Source of the DNA: Cryptomeria japonica
Lineage: Eukaryota; Streptophyta; Pinopsida; Cupressales; Cupressaceae
Direction of reading: 5' to 3'
NCBI RefSeq assembly: GCF_030272615.1
Contig: NC_081412.1
Location: 694,716,083 to 694,780,082, forward strand
DNA length: 64,000 nt
Below the pieces are notes generated by a model. The model was given only the letters and a program-made list of their open reading frames with translations. It was not told where the DNA came from and ran no database searches. The position numbers and the translations under genes were made by a program. Shown in pieces: positions 12,281-24,290 of this stretch. How positions within the stretch are numbered: the stretch's first letter is position 1; each line of letters starts with the position of its first letter.

Positions 12281-14228
12281 TGTTAGGATTCCCAAAGATA
12301 TTGAGAGGGGGGGTTGACTTAGTATCTAACCAGTTAAGAGATTTTATGATCTTATTAAACAAATTGCATTTCAAAATAGTGTACTAGTAAACAAGAATTA
12401 ATGCAGTAAATAAGAACAATAAGCACACCATAAAACAAGATTTTTAATGAGGAAACCCAATGTGGAAAAAACCTCGATGGGATTTGTGACCCACAATATT
12501 CACTCACTGGCCAATAAATGAATATTACTTACAATAGGGGCCTGCACATGCAAGAAGGCCAACTGCCTAAAGCTCACTACTTAATTACAAAAGGAAGTCT
12601 CACTGACTTACAAAATGGATTATGCAAATCTAAAATAATGTACTGCTTCGGTTCAGCATCTGCTATGCCAGGTTCAGTATCAGTTTAAGCTCATACAATA
12701 ACCATAAACCTTACTCCATAATTAGACTTAATATTCACATGTTTGCATCTACCTTTTTTTTCATAAATGATCTACAAGATCTCATACTTATATATGATTC
12801 CTATTACAATTCGGCTTGTTGGCTTACAAAAAGATATTACAATTAAATACAAAATGTAGTAAACAAAATCTTGTCGGTTGGGGTGTCGGTAATCATCTTT
12901 GCTATTACCGGTAAACTATCTACTGGTGTAGAGTCTGTTGGTGCCAGTGCCATAGGATTGCAAGGTTGCCGTCAATGAAAATACCTTCAATCACCTATAA
13001 TTTCTCATTGGAGTGTGCATTTTCCAACACTGCCTCTGCCAGTTTTGACACCTATGTTTTCTTCACTTACTCTATCGGTTTGACCTTTACACTATTTTTC
13101 TTATTCCTTCTCATCGGTACACAGACACTTCAAATTTTTCTTATTTTTCTCTCAAACCATATTTACTCACACACCTTCACTCTCCAACATAATCTCATAT
13201 TAGTCTCAGGTTGACATCTTTTAAACTTGAGGCTTCCCACCAAAAACTAATTCAAACTTAGGACGATTAGGGTTTCCCTCCTCCAATCAAATCTATATCC
13301 AATCTAATTTGATCTACCTTGGATCACTCACCTACTTTGGAGAGATAAATCATCACGCATTTTTCATCTGTCCAAAACATGCTTGCCAAAAATAGCAAAC
13401 CTAACCTTGTTTTATGACCTTGAAATTTGTTGACTCATTTATGATTCAACCATTTCTTTCTCAAGGTCAATCTGCAATCAGATTTCATGCTTTGATCATA
13501 ATTCCTCAACTATCTGATCATTATTTGTCATCCATTCTTCCTCAAGCCGTATCAGTCTGTTATCAACCCATGATTTGTAGTTTTATTATTTAATGACCAC
13601 CTACTACATAGACAACCATGTCGATGAACATTTCACAGACCTCTGCATGTTTTCCACCTTAGCTCCCTGGGGCACACATCAGCATACATTCAACTCATCA
13701 ACATAGGGTTGGTTCAAACTAGAACATTTGGCAAGTCTTTATACTGGTACAAACCCTTACTAGTATGTCCAACACACTGAACAATCACCCTTACCAGCAG
13801 CACATCCTCTTGACAATTCATCTTACCTTCTGGTATGTCTTCATTCCATTCTTTCTATTCTACTCACTGGGTGCTGTTGTGATTCATATAACATTTTGCC
13901 TCTTTATCACAAACAAACAACCAACCTTCATACCAGTTTATGCCTTACCAATTATCACTCAAGCTTGCCAACACACTCTTGCATCTCACCTCATACTGGT
14001 GATATCATCTGTCAACTCAGAACATACTTATTTTTCCTTGTTCTTGTCTTCTTTATTCCGATTCAATCTTCTTCATACTGGTTGACACTTAGTATATGAT
14101 CATGCCAACAACTCCTACTCACCAGTTGACAACAATGATAGCATGTTAACTATTCTCCCATAACGGTTGACATACTCTACCGATAACCTGCAATATCGGT
14201 TGACATAAATGACAACTCAATGCCAACA
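12281..14228 (-). repeat. LTR1, shared by two Copia-type internal regions
   Basis: Starts TGTTAGG and ends GCCAACA on the plus strand. A PBS abuts its left end and a polypurine tract abuts its right end, so it is at once 5' LTR for 9058-12266 and 3' LTR for the Copia whose coding lies to the right. About 13047-14228 aligns well with 44553-45750 of LTR2, including the last 30 bases; the left 0.75 kb is only loosely similar, although both share an AACCCAAT.TGG.AAAAACCTCG motif and a GAGAGGGGGG run after the end. The LTR therefore looks mosaic. Confidence 0.85.
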
Positions 14229-14402
14229 CTTTTATTTCTCTCCCCCTTTGACAACAATGGCAAAGGGAACCTTAGTCTAACACAAAAAAATACTACTAGA
14301 CTCCAACATTGTTATCTCCATTTAGTAGTTATGGAATCAAAATTTGGACAAGTTGAATCACAACTCATGCCTTCAACCGGTAGGAGACTTTCTCCCCCTA
14401 TG
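14229..14402 (-). promoter_or_regulatory. Two polypurine tracts upstream of the Copia 3' LTR
   Basis: The minus strand has AAAGGGGGAGAGAAAT next to the LTR (complement of 14229-14250) and a second AGGGGGAGAAA at about 14389-14400. Multiplied PPT units before the 3' LTR are a described feature of Sireviruses. The rest of 14251-14515 is 3' untranslated sequence. Confidence 0.7.
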
Positions 14403-14515
14403 TCCATGCTTCATGATTCAAGAGTCATAAGATAATAAGATTTGTTGACTCCCCTTGAACCATACATCTCCCTACACATTTAAGTGTTGCATGATGGTGG
14501 GACAACTCCCAACTT

Positions 14516-14680
14516 TTATCTGAAGTACTCAAATGTGCCCAATGGAAATGGATTGGTAAATATGTCAGCAATCTGCTCATCGGTTGGAACATACTCTACT
14601 ATGACCTCCTTGTCTGTTGCCTTCTCCCTCAAGAAGTGATACTTGATTGCAATGTGTTTTGTTCTTGAGATCATTACTGG
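14516..14680 (-). pseudogene. Copia RNase H C-terminus (part 2 of split pol)
   Basis: The minus strand encodes the typical end of Copia pol: SRTKHIAIKYHFLRE, then EYVPTDEQIADIFT, ending FEYFR and a TAA at 14516-14518. The preceding residues are at 38845 onward, 24 kb away, because Gypsy element A begins at 14681 directly after TCATTACTGG. This fragment is intact as far as it goes. Confidence 0.92.
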
Positions 14681-14987
14681 TGTAGACGTCTAAAAATGGT
14701 CAACGCTTGTGGAGTCATACTTTAACATTGACGCATTGCCTTATTTTAGGGTTTTTGTGTCGCATTAACATTTCTCCTATGATTCGCACTTGGTCTTTAT
14801 CATTTGTGAGCTTCAAGTCATTCTTCTGCATTCTTCATTTGTCTCGCTTTCAAATTTGGTCTTGTCGATAACAATATTTGTCATGATTTTGGTCGATCTT
14901 ATCTTGTCGCACCAATGTGCATGCTCCTTTGTCATCATTTTGGACATCATCAGTCCTAATTAGGGTTTTGTCCTCTTATCAATCTTA

Positions 14988-15235
14988 TCATTTTGTGATC
15001 GATTTGTCATCGATCGTTGTCGTTATCAATCTTGTCATCATGTGATCAATTTGTCATCGATCATTGTTGTTATCAATCTTGTCATCATGCAATCAATTTG
15101 TCATCAATCGTGGTCATTTTCAATCTTGTTGTTTTGCAATCTATTTTGTCATAGATCCTTGTCTTCTTGTCAATTTTGTCATTTTGCGATCAATTTGTCT
15201 TCGATCGTCATCTTTCTCAATTGTGTCAATTTGGA
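14988..15235 (+). repeat. Tandem repeats in LTR U3, about 52 bp unit
   Basis: Around five units combine ATCAATCTTGTCAT, GCGATCAATTTGTCATCGAT and variants. The same array is at about 31375-31630 in the other LTR. Two further short arrays follow: a CTAATTTCCTCATTTTCTAA repeat (about 15570-15670) and a TTTGTCATAATTTGTCATAA repeat (about 15735-15865). Tandem repeats upstream of the TATA box could act as enhancers; that is inference. Confidence 0.75.
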
Positions 15236-15927
15236 TCAATTAGTCATTGTTCCTCATCAATTGGTGCATTTATCAATCAAATAGTTTGTCAGTATTGATC
15301 CTTTGTCAGTCAGAATCATGATAAAATTGAATTGACATTAATTATCTTTCATCAAGACCTAATTGTCATTCTTGCATTTTCTAATTCATCTTCTAGGGTT
15401 TCATGATTTATTCATTTAACCTTGTTTGTCATTTCTCCCTCTAGGTTAAATAATTTATTTATTTATCCTAAGTCTTCGTGTCACAATTAAATGTTTATTT
15501 AATTGGCTAACTAGTTCATCCCTCTTTGTGAATTAATTAATAAATGAAAAATTGTTAATTAATTCACTTAATTCCTAATTTCCTCATTTTCTAAATTTCC
15601 TAATTCCTAATTTCCTCATTTTCTAAATTTCTTAATTCCTAATTTCCTCATTTTCTAATTTCCTAATTTCTAATTCATCTAATTTTCTATTTTCTCTAAT
15701 ATTTCTCCTAATTTCATGGGAATGACATTTCAATTTGTCATAATTTGTCATAATTGACAATCAATCAATTTTGACATAGAAATTTGTCATAATTTTGTCA
15801 AAATTATCAATCAATCAATTTTGCATAGAAAATGCAAATTTGTCATAATTTGTCATAATTGTCATTTTTGATTTGCAATTTCCATTTGAATCAAATTCAT
15901 GCTAATTTTGTCTTTTCTCCAATTTGT

Positions 15928-15936
15928 CTATAAATT
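15928..15936 (+). promoter_or_regulatory. TATA-like box of element A 5' LTR
   Basis: CTATAAATT, conserved at 32325-32333 in the second LTR and followed by pyrimidine-rich sequence suited to a start site. Placement about 340 bases before the LTR end fits a retrotransposon promoter. Confidence 0.6.
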
Positions 15937-16280
15937 GGATGAATTTCTTCAATCCCAACTAATCACTTTTTCGAATCGATCCCCGAATCAATCACGCTTC
16001 GAGTATTCTTGCGCTACCTTCTTGTCTACTTACTTTCACATCATGCTTATGCACTAGTAGGTGAGATCCATAAACAAAGTCATTTGAAGAAGAAAGAAGG
16101 ACAATGGAGCCACATGAAGGAGACATTCAAGTTGCAATGGTTTGCGTTTGAATTGATGTCTTGTTTTCATGTCTTTATTGAGTGTTTTTAGGATTGTTAT
16201 CATTGCAATTGAGTTTTCGTGATTGAGCTAGCTTAATATTGATTTGCTTTGATGATTTCAGATTTCCTAGCTACATTAAT

Positions 16281-16298
16281 TGGTGAACCCGATGTGAA
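16281..16298 (+). promoter_or_regulatory. Primer binding site, tRNA-Trp type
   Basis: TGGTGAACCCGATGTGAA is complementary, with one mismatch, to the 3' end of plant tRNA-Trp (TTCACGTCGGGTTCA plus CCA) as I recall it. The copy at 32680 has the perfect C. It lies five bases after the LTR end. Confidence 0.75.
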
Positions 16299-18385
16299 CT
16301 AACCCCCTAATCATGCTTTTGAGTGCTCTTGAGTTGATTTGCAGGTGAAAAACCCAAGAAACAGGGTAATGCAGGGTTTTCTGAGAACTTCTACGCCTGT
16401 GTGAGACAATTTGTGCCTATGTCAAGCATTCTGTGCCTATGTCAAGGACAATTTGCACCTGTGTCAAGCATTCTGCGCTTGTGTGAGACATTTTGTGCCT
16501 ATGTAGGGCCAGAAACAGAGGTAAAAAGTAGTGTTTTTTACTTGCAAATTGTTTTGTTTTGCATTCTATTTTTGCTTTTTGGTTTTTCGGTACTGATTCT
16601 TTGTTCAGCACCTTGGCATACACATGAAAAAGACAACAAATGAAACTACAAACACATTGTATGCAGGTTCGCTAGTCAAAGACTAAGAAAATCAAACTTC
16701 TGACTTGGTGTTTTTGCAGGTTGCCTTGGACTCCAACTAAACTTGGTGTTTGTAATTCATAATTAGGCACTTAGTATTACTGCCAAATAGGATGGAATGA
16801 ATGTGTGTTTGCTTTGATTGTTGAGTTTAACATCAGAGTAGGAGAGTATGCTCTCATCCTTCTTAGGGTGATCATAAATCCAGATCTTCGATACCATTCT
16901 CTTGTTTTGGATTGTTTGTCACCTTTAGAGGGCCTGCCTTCCTGACCATTTGCTTTCTTTTGCAAGCAAGTGATAATCATGAGAAGGGAATGACCCAAAG
17001 TGAGTATGGCTAGAATACCTTGGCATTCTAACTCACTATAAATAAATACCTGATGGGCGAAAGCTTTGAAGGAAGGGTTACGTGGGAATTGTAGTTACTT
17101 GGGAAGTGATGAGCCTTGGACTCTTTCTCATATCAACATCTAAGTAGGGCCTTAAGGTCTAAATTGTGCTTGTGCAACTACATTTGTTTGGTATCTTGGT
17201 GGGCTTAATGTCTCAATCATGCTTGTGTGACACCAAGGAGTAACGCTTAACAGAAATCCTTACTAAACACCTTGTATTTAGAGGCCAAAAATCCTTATAG
17301 TTGCTTGAGAAGGACAAGTTCAGATACTTGGAAGAGATACTAAGTTTGCCATGGGGAGATTTCCATGGGGACTGATGCTTGGCTGCCCTGAGAAGTGAAT
17401 GCCATGGAGGGGAGCCCGTCGGGTCAAGCATCTATGTATTCTCCTTGAATCCCATAACGAGTCTACCTCTCAAGTACCTAATGTCCTTGCCTACCATAAG
17501 AAATGTGTCAATGAGCATGATTGTCTTGAGTCTAAGTTGAAATATCTTGTCTTCTTTGCTTGTCAAAAGTTGAATTGTATCTCATTTCAAAAAAACAAGA
17601 CAAATTGATTTAAAACAAGGCTAAACACAAGAGTATTTCATCCAACAAAGTTCAAAACACCTTCAAACATGGTTGTCAAACATTTTTCAAAATCTTGTCT
17701 CAACATTCATGTCACTTAGGTCTAGGTTCATCTTAGGTTTGCATTTTGCAACTTCATTTTCAATTACCAAGGTTAAGTTTCACCTAGGTCATACTCCTTT
17801 GCATATCAATAAGGGTCATCCATTTGCATGTGTTCTCTTGCATTAGAGTAATACCATTTCATAATTCAACCTTAGGTTGACATTGTCATACATTTGCATT
17901 TTCATACCCTAGGTCTCTTCATCAAGCTTAGGTCATTATCATATCATATTAGGGTCATTTGCATAGTAATTGTCCCTTTGCATATAGTGTCAAAACTAGG
18001 TTTTGTCATACTTGAGTAATCCAAATCTTTGATAAACCCTAAGTCATTGTTAGGAAGTCTAGACCTTATCAAACCTTTTCTCCTTTTGTCATTATTGTCA
18101 TTTGGTCAAACCTAGCTTAGTGTCCAAGCATAATAGGGGAGACATTGTCATTTTGTCCTTTTGTCACTTGGTCCTTTTGTCCTTCGAGGTCTAGACATCA
18201 TTTCAATTTCCTAAGGGTCTCTTTTTAGATTTGCATTCCAAAAAGTTTGTCAAAATCTTGAAAACAACAAAAACATAGATTGCATTCTTGCCATAGATTG
18301 CATTTTCATCTATTTAGTTTGCATTTAGTTGCATATCATACATTATCCTTGAAAAATTCCAAAAATATTTCATTTGCATGGTGAC
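16299..18385 (+). other. Long untranslated leader of element A
   Basis: 2.1 kb between PBS and gag without a retroviral domain. At about 16390-16515 there is a small array of TGTGCCTATGTCAAGCATTC-like units. From about 16655 to the gag start it is nearly identical to 33190-34948 in element B. A 69-codon frame at 17399-17608 is present in both copies, but the DNA is so similar that conservation proves nothing. Long leaders are usual in Tat elements. Confidence 0.75.
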
Positions 18386-21300
18386 ATGCCTGTTGAGACA
18401 AGGTCAAAATCTAAAAAGATGGGCGAACCAATGTATCAACCCATTGACAACATATCAAATTCACAGTTTCAAACTAGTCAAATAGTACAAATTGAAGGTT
18501 CATCAAACACACCATTACCACCATATGGAATGGTTCAACTTGGACCACCTCCATTATATGAACTATTGTTTGTACCCATGAAACCAGGACATGGGAGTGT
18601 TCCACCAACTCCAAGAGGAAATGCATCTTTCGATTAGAATCAACCAAACCTGCAACATGAAATTCAAACATTACATGAGGAACAAACTCTTTCACAAGGA
18701 TTTGGTTTAGATCAAGGCATTCAACAAGAAACAAATCAAAACATTTTACCAGATTCTTCATCAAATTTTGGTGCTTCTGATGATGTTGATATGTTCCTTC
18801 AAGATCCAAAGTTGACAAAAAAGATGGATAAATTCTTGAACAAGGTATTTAAGATGTTCCCACAAAAATATCTTGACATGATGAGTAATGTGACCTCCTC
18901 AAGTGAGAAAATCAATGTGCAAAAACAACAAGGTGGTGAGTTGTTAAGTTTCTCTCCGCATCCAAATGAAGAACATGTGCAACAAGAAACTCAACCTACC
19001 TTGATGAGTAAATGTGCCTCAAAGGCATTGATAGTGACTATTCCTCAAAAGTCACCATTTGAGACAATAAATAATCCATTATTTAACACAACACCTGTAA
19101 CACAAGATCAAATGAAGACCACACAAATATTGACAGCTGTCCTTCAACAAGAAGTTGTTCCTCACATGCATAAAATTGGATCAAAATCTAAGATGCAAGA
19201 AAGCTTCATGACTGGAATGCCTAATCTCACCAATGTCCAAAACAATTCCACAATGCAACAAAGTTCTTATGTCCCGCTAAGTTCAATATATTTGCCAAAC
19301 ACTCAAGTACCTATTATGCAGACTATTGTGACAGATCCATTGATAATGGTGACACAAAGAGCTATAGATAATGGTTTGCACCAACAACAAATGTTGCAAC
19401 AATTGAGTAATACACAAAAGGTACAATCGAATGTGCAAACAAATAATGTACAACAATAACAATATCGCATTCGACAACGAGTTGTAGTGCCTTTTGCCCC
19501 ATTACAAGTTAATGCAAACTTGCAACCACCACAATGGATTGAACAAACAACATAGCAAGTTAATGCAAGTGCCATACCCCATCTTAAGGAGAAACAAAAA
19601 AAACCACCCAAACAAAGTTTTTTGCAAATGATGGGATTTACACCGCGACAACAATTGGCACAAAGTCAGAAAATTCTGATTCGTCAGCACCAACAACAAC
19701 ATGTGCCTCAATATGTGCCAAGACAAGCAAGCTATCATACTTCACAGCCACAATTGACGCCTGTGCAATATCAACAACACACTCAATTGCAATATCAACC
19801 TAGACTACGTACGATGATGCCACCACAAGAAGCACAGCAACAAGGTCAATATCAAGGCATGGCACAACCACAACAACAAGAGGTGTACCAAGAACATTAT
19901 ATGCCGAAGACACCAAAGACGGCAATTTCAGAGCATCAACAACCGATCGAAAACATGATGTATCGACAAAGAGTACCCACCAGGATTAATGATGGACCTC
20001 CAAAATCTGATACAATTGCGCAACAGCTTGAGAAGTTGCAACGACAAGTCAACGCATTAGAAACTAAAGGAACAAAGAAGTTGTACACAGATCAAGATTT
20101 ATGTCCTAATCCATTTGACAAGAGCTTATACATGCCTCCATTCCCTAAGCATTTTGAGGCACCTAATTTTGAGAAATATAAAGGGAATGGCAATCCAAAA
20201 GACCACATTCGAGCATTTTTCACAACGTGTACCGAAGTGAGTTATGAGGAAACATATTTAATGCGCTTATTTGCATGAAGTCTCACTGGACAAGCCATGG
20301 ATTGGTATTTGCATCTACCAAGAAATATTAAGACTTGGTCAGAACTGGCTCAAAAGTTTATATCTCACTTCGCATTCAACATTGACAATGATGTGACCAT
20401 GTCAGATTTATGCAACACCAAGGAAAATCAAGGTGAACCATTAGTGACTTTCTTGCAACGATGGCGAAGCTTGTATAGTCGTTCTTCCCTAGAAATACCT
20501 GAAGAACAAAAAGTGAATTTGTTTATCCAAAATTTGGTCCTAGAAATGATGTATGAACTCAAATTGAAAAGTCCCAATACCATTGAGAAACTCATTAAGA
20601 AAGGGATGAATATTGAAACTACTCTTGTAGCCAAGGGAATCATTAAGCTCAACAAAGACAGTGACAACACAAGCAATTCAGGAGACTGAAATAGATTTTG
20701 GTACAAAAACAAGAATGCCACTAATGATGGAGTTGTTGACGCAAGAGCAGTGAATGCAAATCAACCCCCATTCACAATAAAAAATTGAGTGCTCCTAATA
20801 TGTCAACTATGGAACAAAATCAAACACCAACGAGCAATGTTACTCAACAGCCGCAATACCAACAACATCCTCAACAATATAATCAACAACAAGGCCAGCA
20901 ACAAAACCAGCAACGAAGACCTTTCCGATCAAGGGATGGGCCTCCTTGATAATTTACGCCATTGGGAGAGCCTATTGAGTCAGTAATGAAACAATTAATA
21001 CAAGCCAAATTTATCAAGTTACCAGATATCAAGGCAGAACCACTGGTAAAGCCGCATTGGTGGAATGATAATGCATATTGTGAGTACCATCGGTCAAAAG
21101 GACATAAAACCACGTCATGTTTTCAATTGAAACATATGATTCAAGACTTGTTAGAGCAAGGAGTAATTGAGGTAGATCCACCCAACGCGACCTCTAACAC
21201 TGATCATACAATTTTCAAAACTCCTTTGCTTGATCATGACAAGGGTAAAGCTTCTTCTTCAAACTCTACCCAAACAGCAAGTTATGCAAATACTGGTTAT

Positions 21301-21456
21301 AATAATGTCATCAATTGTTTTCATGCATCAAATGAGTATGTCTCCACCCTAAGAATAAAGGGACAAGATCCTTCTTGCGTAGTCACCACTTGTCGATCCA
21401 AAATAGTCCTGAAAGGAGCTCCTGCAGTTCCTCCCAAATCAACTCCTGTGAGTTGA
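18386..21456 (+). pseudogene. gag: Gag of Tat element A
   Basis: Start chosen at 18386 (MPVETRSKSKK) because element B keeps this ATG (34949) while an upstream in-frame codon is not an ATG. A long Gln-rich, low-complexity N-terminal half (18386-20080) is followed by the retrotransposon Gag capsid domain at about 20100-20690 (FEKYKGNGNPKDHIRAFF, AMDWYLHLP, FLQRWRSLYSR). A Tat-type zinc motif C..H...GH....C, CEYHRSKGHKTTSC, lies at about 21080-21121. Gag would package the element RNA in cytoplasmic particles. Stops at about 18635, 19457, 19553, 20276, 20687, 20947 and 21454 and several frame changes make it non-functional. Confidence 0.9.
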
Positions 21457-21510
21457 TATAATCTCCTAGATCATCTAGGAAAGACACCTACACAAATATC
21501 AATCCTTGAG

Positions 21511-22224
21511 TTGTTGAAAATGTCCCCCATGCATCGCGTAGTCCTGGATAAAGCTTTAATTGAGTCCACTGTCCTGATAGACATTGATGTTGACCAGTTT
21601 CAAGCTCGAATTGGACATCTAGCTATTTCCCAAAATGTTGCATTTTCTGATAATGATATCTCACCTGATAAGCTCCCTCATAATGATCCTCTACATCTTG
21701 AAGTCTTTGTCCATAATTGCAAATTTTGATGAGTCTTGATAGATGGCGGAGCGGGTCTTAATATTTGTACCTTGAGAGTGGTCATTGGCCTTGGTTATAC
21801 AGAAAATGACATTGATGCTTCCATAAGAATAACAATCAAAGAATATGATGATGCTGAGTGCCCATCTAAAGGGATAATTACATTGCCTATTAGAGTTGGT
21901 CCAGTGACAAAAAACACTTTCTTGTAGGTCTTGGACCTCGATCTCCCTTACAATATGATTCTTGGCCATCCATGGATCCACACAATGAAAGCAGTTCCAT
22001 CCACCTATCATCAATGTTTAAAATATCCTTACAATGGAACTGAGATAAAAATTCCAAGAGATCCTAATCCATTTCAATTTTGTGCTACCCTAAAGGATTC
22101 CCCTCATCAGCAAGTTCTAGTCAATAGAGAGTCCCACTCACATAGTTATGTGGATCCTAATGAATTGTTAGATGCTGTCAAAGGAAAATTGAAGATACAG
22201 GACCAAGGATGCAGAGAATATTAA
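21511..22224 (+). pseudogene. Aspartic protease region of Tat element A
   Basis: The core reads VLIDGGAGLNICTLRVV at about 21736, a Tat-type variant of the D[ST]G catalytic loop, then [17 protein letters not shown] at 21935, the conserved I.LG..W motif closing the domain. The protease would cleave the Gag-Pol polyprotein. A TGA at 21728 and a TAG at 21925 interrupt it. Confidence 0.85.
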
Positions 22225-23313
22225 ATGGATCAAACATTCCTCATTGGGAATTTACCAATATCTCCAAAATCATATGGAAAACCACATCTGTTGCAAAAGG
22301 AACCCAAGGTAGTCATTCAATATCAACCTCCCACTACATTTACAAGATGGGGTGAACTTGACAAAGAAACTTTAGATGATGATGTCATAGATTGGCTTTA
22401 TAAAGATCCAACTGAGACCCCACCTATCAGGTTGCCGATAGAACGATACGACAAAGGATTTACCATGCTATAGAAGAAAGGATATGATGGCTGCAGTGGT
22501 TTAGGCCTGAACAAGAATGGAAGGCTAGAACCTATTATACCTGAGATGCAACCTCCAACTTTAGGGTTACATTTTGTACCATTGTGAATTGGATCCTCAT
22601 CTACCAAAGTGACCACATGTGGAAAGGGGCATGAATCTGATGATGAAACAACACCTTAGGATACCTGACCCAAAACTGACTCCAATGAATGGGAGTGGAG
22701 TTCTTTTTCTTCTAGCTCCTATGCCCTTGACAATGTTTTCCTTGACCTTGATGATTTGCCTATGGAAGACAAACATGAAATAACTCCCCCTCCTAAAACA
22801 TGTCCTAATGCTTGGATAGAGTCATTCTGGGACCCAAGCTCCGAATCAGATACGAGCAGTTCAGACAGTGATACCACAGATGTTTACATCTTTACCATCT
22901 CAGTCCTCTCTCTCCTTAAAACCGATGATGACATGCCCCTCGTCTATCCCCAGCTTATCCAACATGACCAACAAGAACCACTCACATTGGATTGTTTTCA
23001 AAACGATGGAGCAATTGCAGAATTCCTTGGACTACGGGAAGGCATCCCACAAGGTGATCATAAGGAAAGATTTACTATTGACTTGGATTCCACAGCATAT
23101 TTTGGGGAGTCAACTCCATCTTCCAGTCATCAAAATGAAAAAAGAAAAGAAAAAGTAAAAAATCAAAAGAATAGGTCTTTGAGTGAAAACTGTAAGGCAC
23201 TCTCTGATCATGAAAAAGTAAAAATAAAAGATGTACTTGGGGGTGAAAACCTCTCTGAGGTACCCAAAGGTGGAAGAGTGGACATACCCCTATCAAGTTA
23301 GGATAAATCAACA
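22225..23313 (+). pseudogene. Protease-to-RT linker of Tat element A
   Basis: Acidic, Ser-rich linker typical of Tat pol, e.g. WDPSSESDTSSSDSDTTDVY at about 22830. No catalytic motif. A G-patch-like segment is suggested by KKGYDGCSGLGLNKNG at about 22470 read across a stop; such segments are common before Tat RT. Stops at 22471, about 22585, 22657 and 23299. Confidence 0.65.
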
Positions 23314-24290
23314 TTGCTTGTGGAAATGACCGAAGAGATAAATTTGGGTACACCTGACAACCCTAAGGTCACTCATTTTGCTGCGTCTCTATCAAAAGAG
23401 GAAAAGATAGATTTTGTCAATTTCTTTCTTGAGAAGAAGATCAACTTTGCATGGTCCTATGCAGATATGCCTGGCCTTGATCTAGAATTAGTCCTTCATC
23501 ACATCCCATTAAAAGTAGATGCCAAGCCTGTCAAACAAAAACTCAGAAAGATGCATCCCCAGGTGGCTCTTATGGTCAAGGTAGAACTGAAAAAACTACT
23601 AGATGTGGGCTTTATCAGACCCATTGATTATGCAAACTAGATTTCAAATTTGGTACCAGTTAGCAAAGTAACTGGGGGCATCATAATCTATACAAATTTT
23701 AGGGATCTCAATAAAGCATGCCCTAAAGATAACTTTCCACTGCCAAATATAGACATTATAGTTGACATGACTACTGGATATGAGATGCTCTCATTGATGG
23801 ATGGTTTCTCCAGCTATAACCAAATTCACATTGCTCCTGAAGATCAACATAAGACTGCATTCACATGTGCTTGGGGTACTTATTGCTAGAATGTGATGCC
23901 CTTTGGTCTTAAAAATGCAGGTGCAACATATCAAAGAGAGATGATGACAATTTTCCATGATTTCATGCATACTTTGATGGAGGACTATGTTGATGACTTA
24001 TTATGCAAATCTGTCACAAGAGATAGTCATCTAGCCATTCTGGGCCCAATCTTTGACCGAATGGAAACTTACAAGCTTAGACTCAATCCAAAGAAGTGTG
24101 TCTTTGGTGTCATAGCTGGTAGATTACTAGGGTACATTTTTTCTCATCGAGGCATCGAAGTCAACTCGGCCAAGGTTAAAGCAATAATGGATATGCCTCC
24201 TCCTTCTAATCTTCGTCAACTAAGAAGTCTGCAACCAGTTTATAGCTCAATTGGTAGACAAATGTCATCCATTCTAGCATTTATTGCATA
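23314..24290 (+). pseudogene. Reverse transcriptase of Tat element A
   Basis: Canonical blocks appear in order: HHIPLKVDAKPVKQKLRKMH, NFRDLNKACPKDNFPLPNID (the ACPKD.FPLP signature of Tat), SLMDGFSSYNQI, MPFGLKNAGATYQR and YVDDLL at 23986-23997 with both catalytic aspartates intact, then LNPKKCVFGV and GYIFSHRGIEV. It would copy element RNA primed from tRNA-Trp. Stops at 23638 and 23887 and a frameshift near 24230 inactivate it. Confidence 0.93.

Larger units (their letters stand above)
14681..16275 (+). repeat. 5' LTR of Gypsy element A
   Basis: Starts TGTAGACGTC and ends CTACA (inverted TGTAG/CTACA), followed five bases later by the PBS. A TATA-like CTATAAATT at 15928-15936 is repeated at the equivalent place in the other LTR. 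The ORF at 16009-16191 is preserved in both LTRs only because the DNA is; I see no reason to call it a gene. Confidence 0.9.

Noticed and set aside
14988-15235. CRISPR-like array
   Set aside because: Units are contiguous and diverged with no spacer-repeat alternation, inside a plant LTR.
16009-16191. 60-codon ORF conserved at 32373-32588
   Set aside because: It lies in the LTR R/U5 region and is retained only by LTR similarity.
17399-17608. 69-codon leader ORF conserved at 33962-34171
   Set aside because: The DNA of both leaders is almost identical, so conservation has no coding meaning; kept only as a note in the leader entry.
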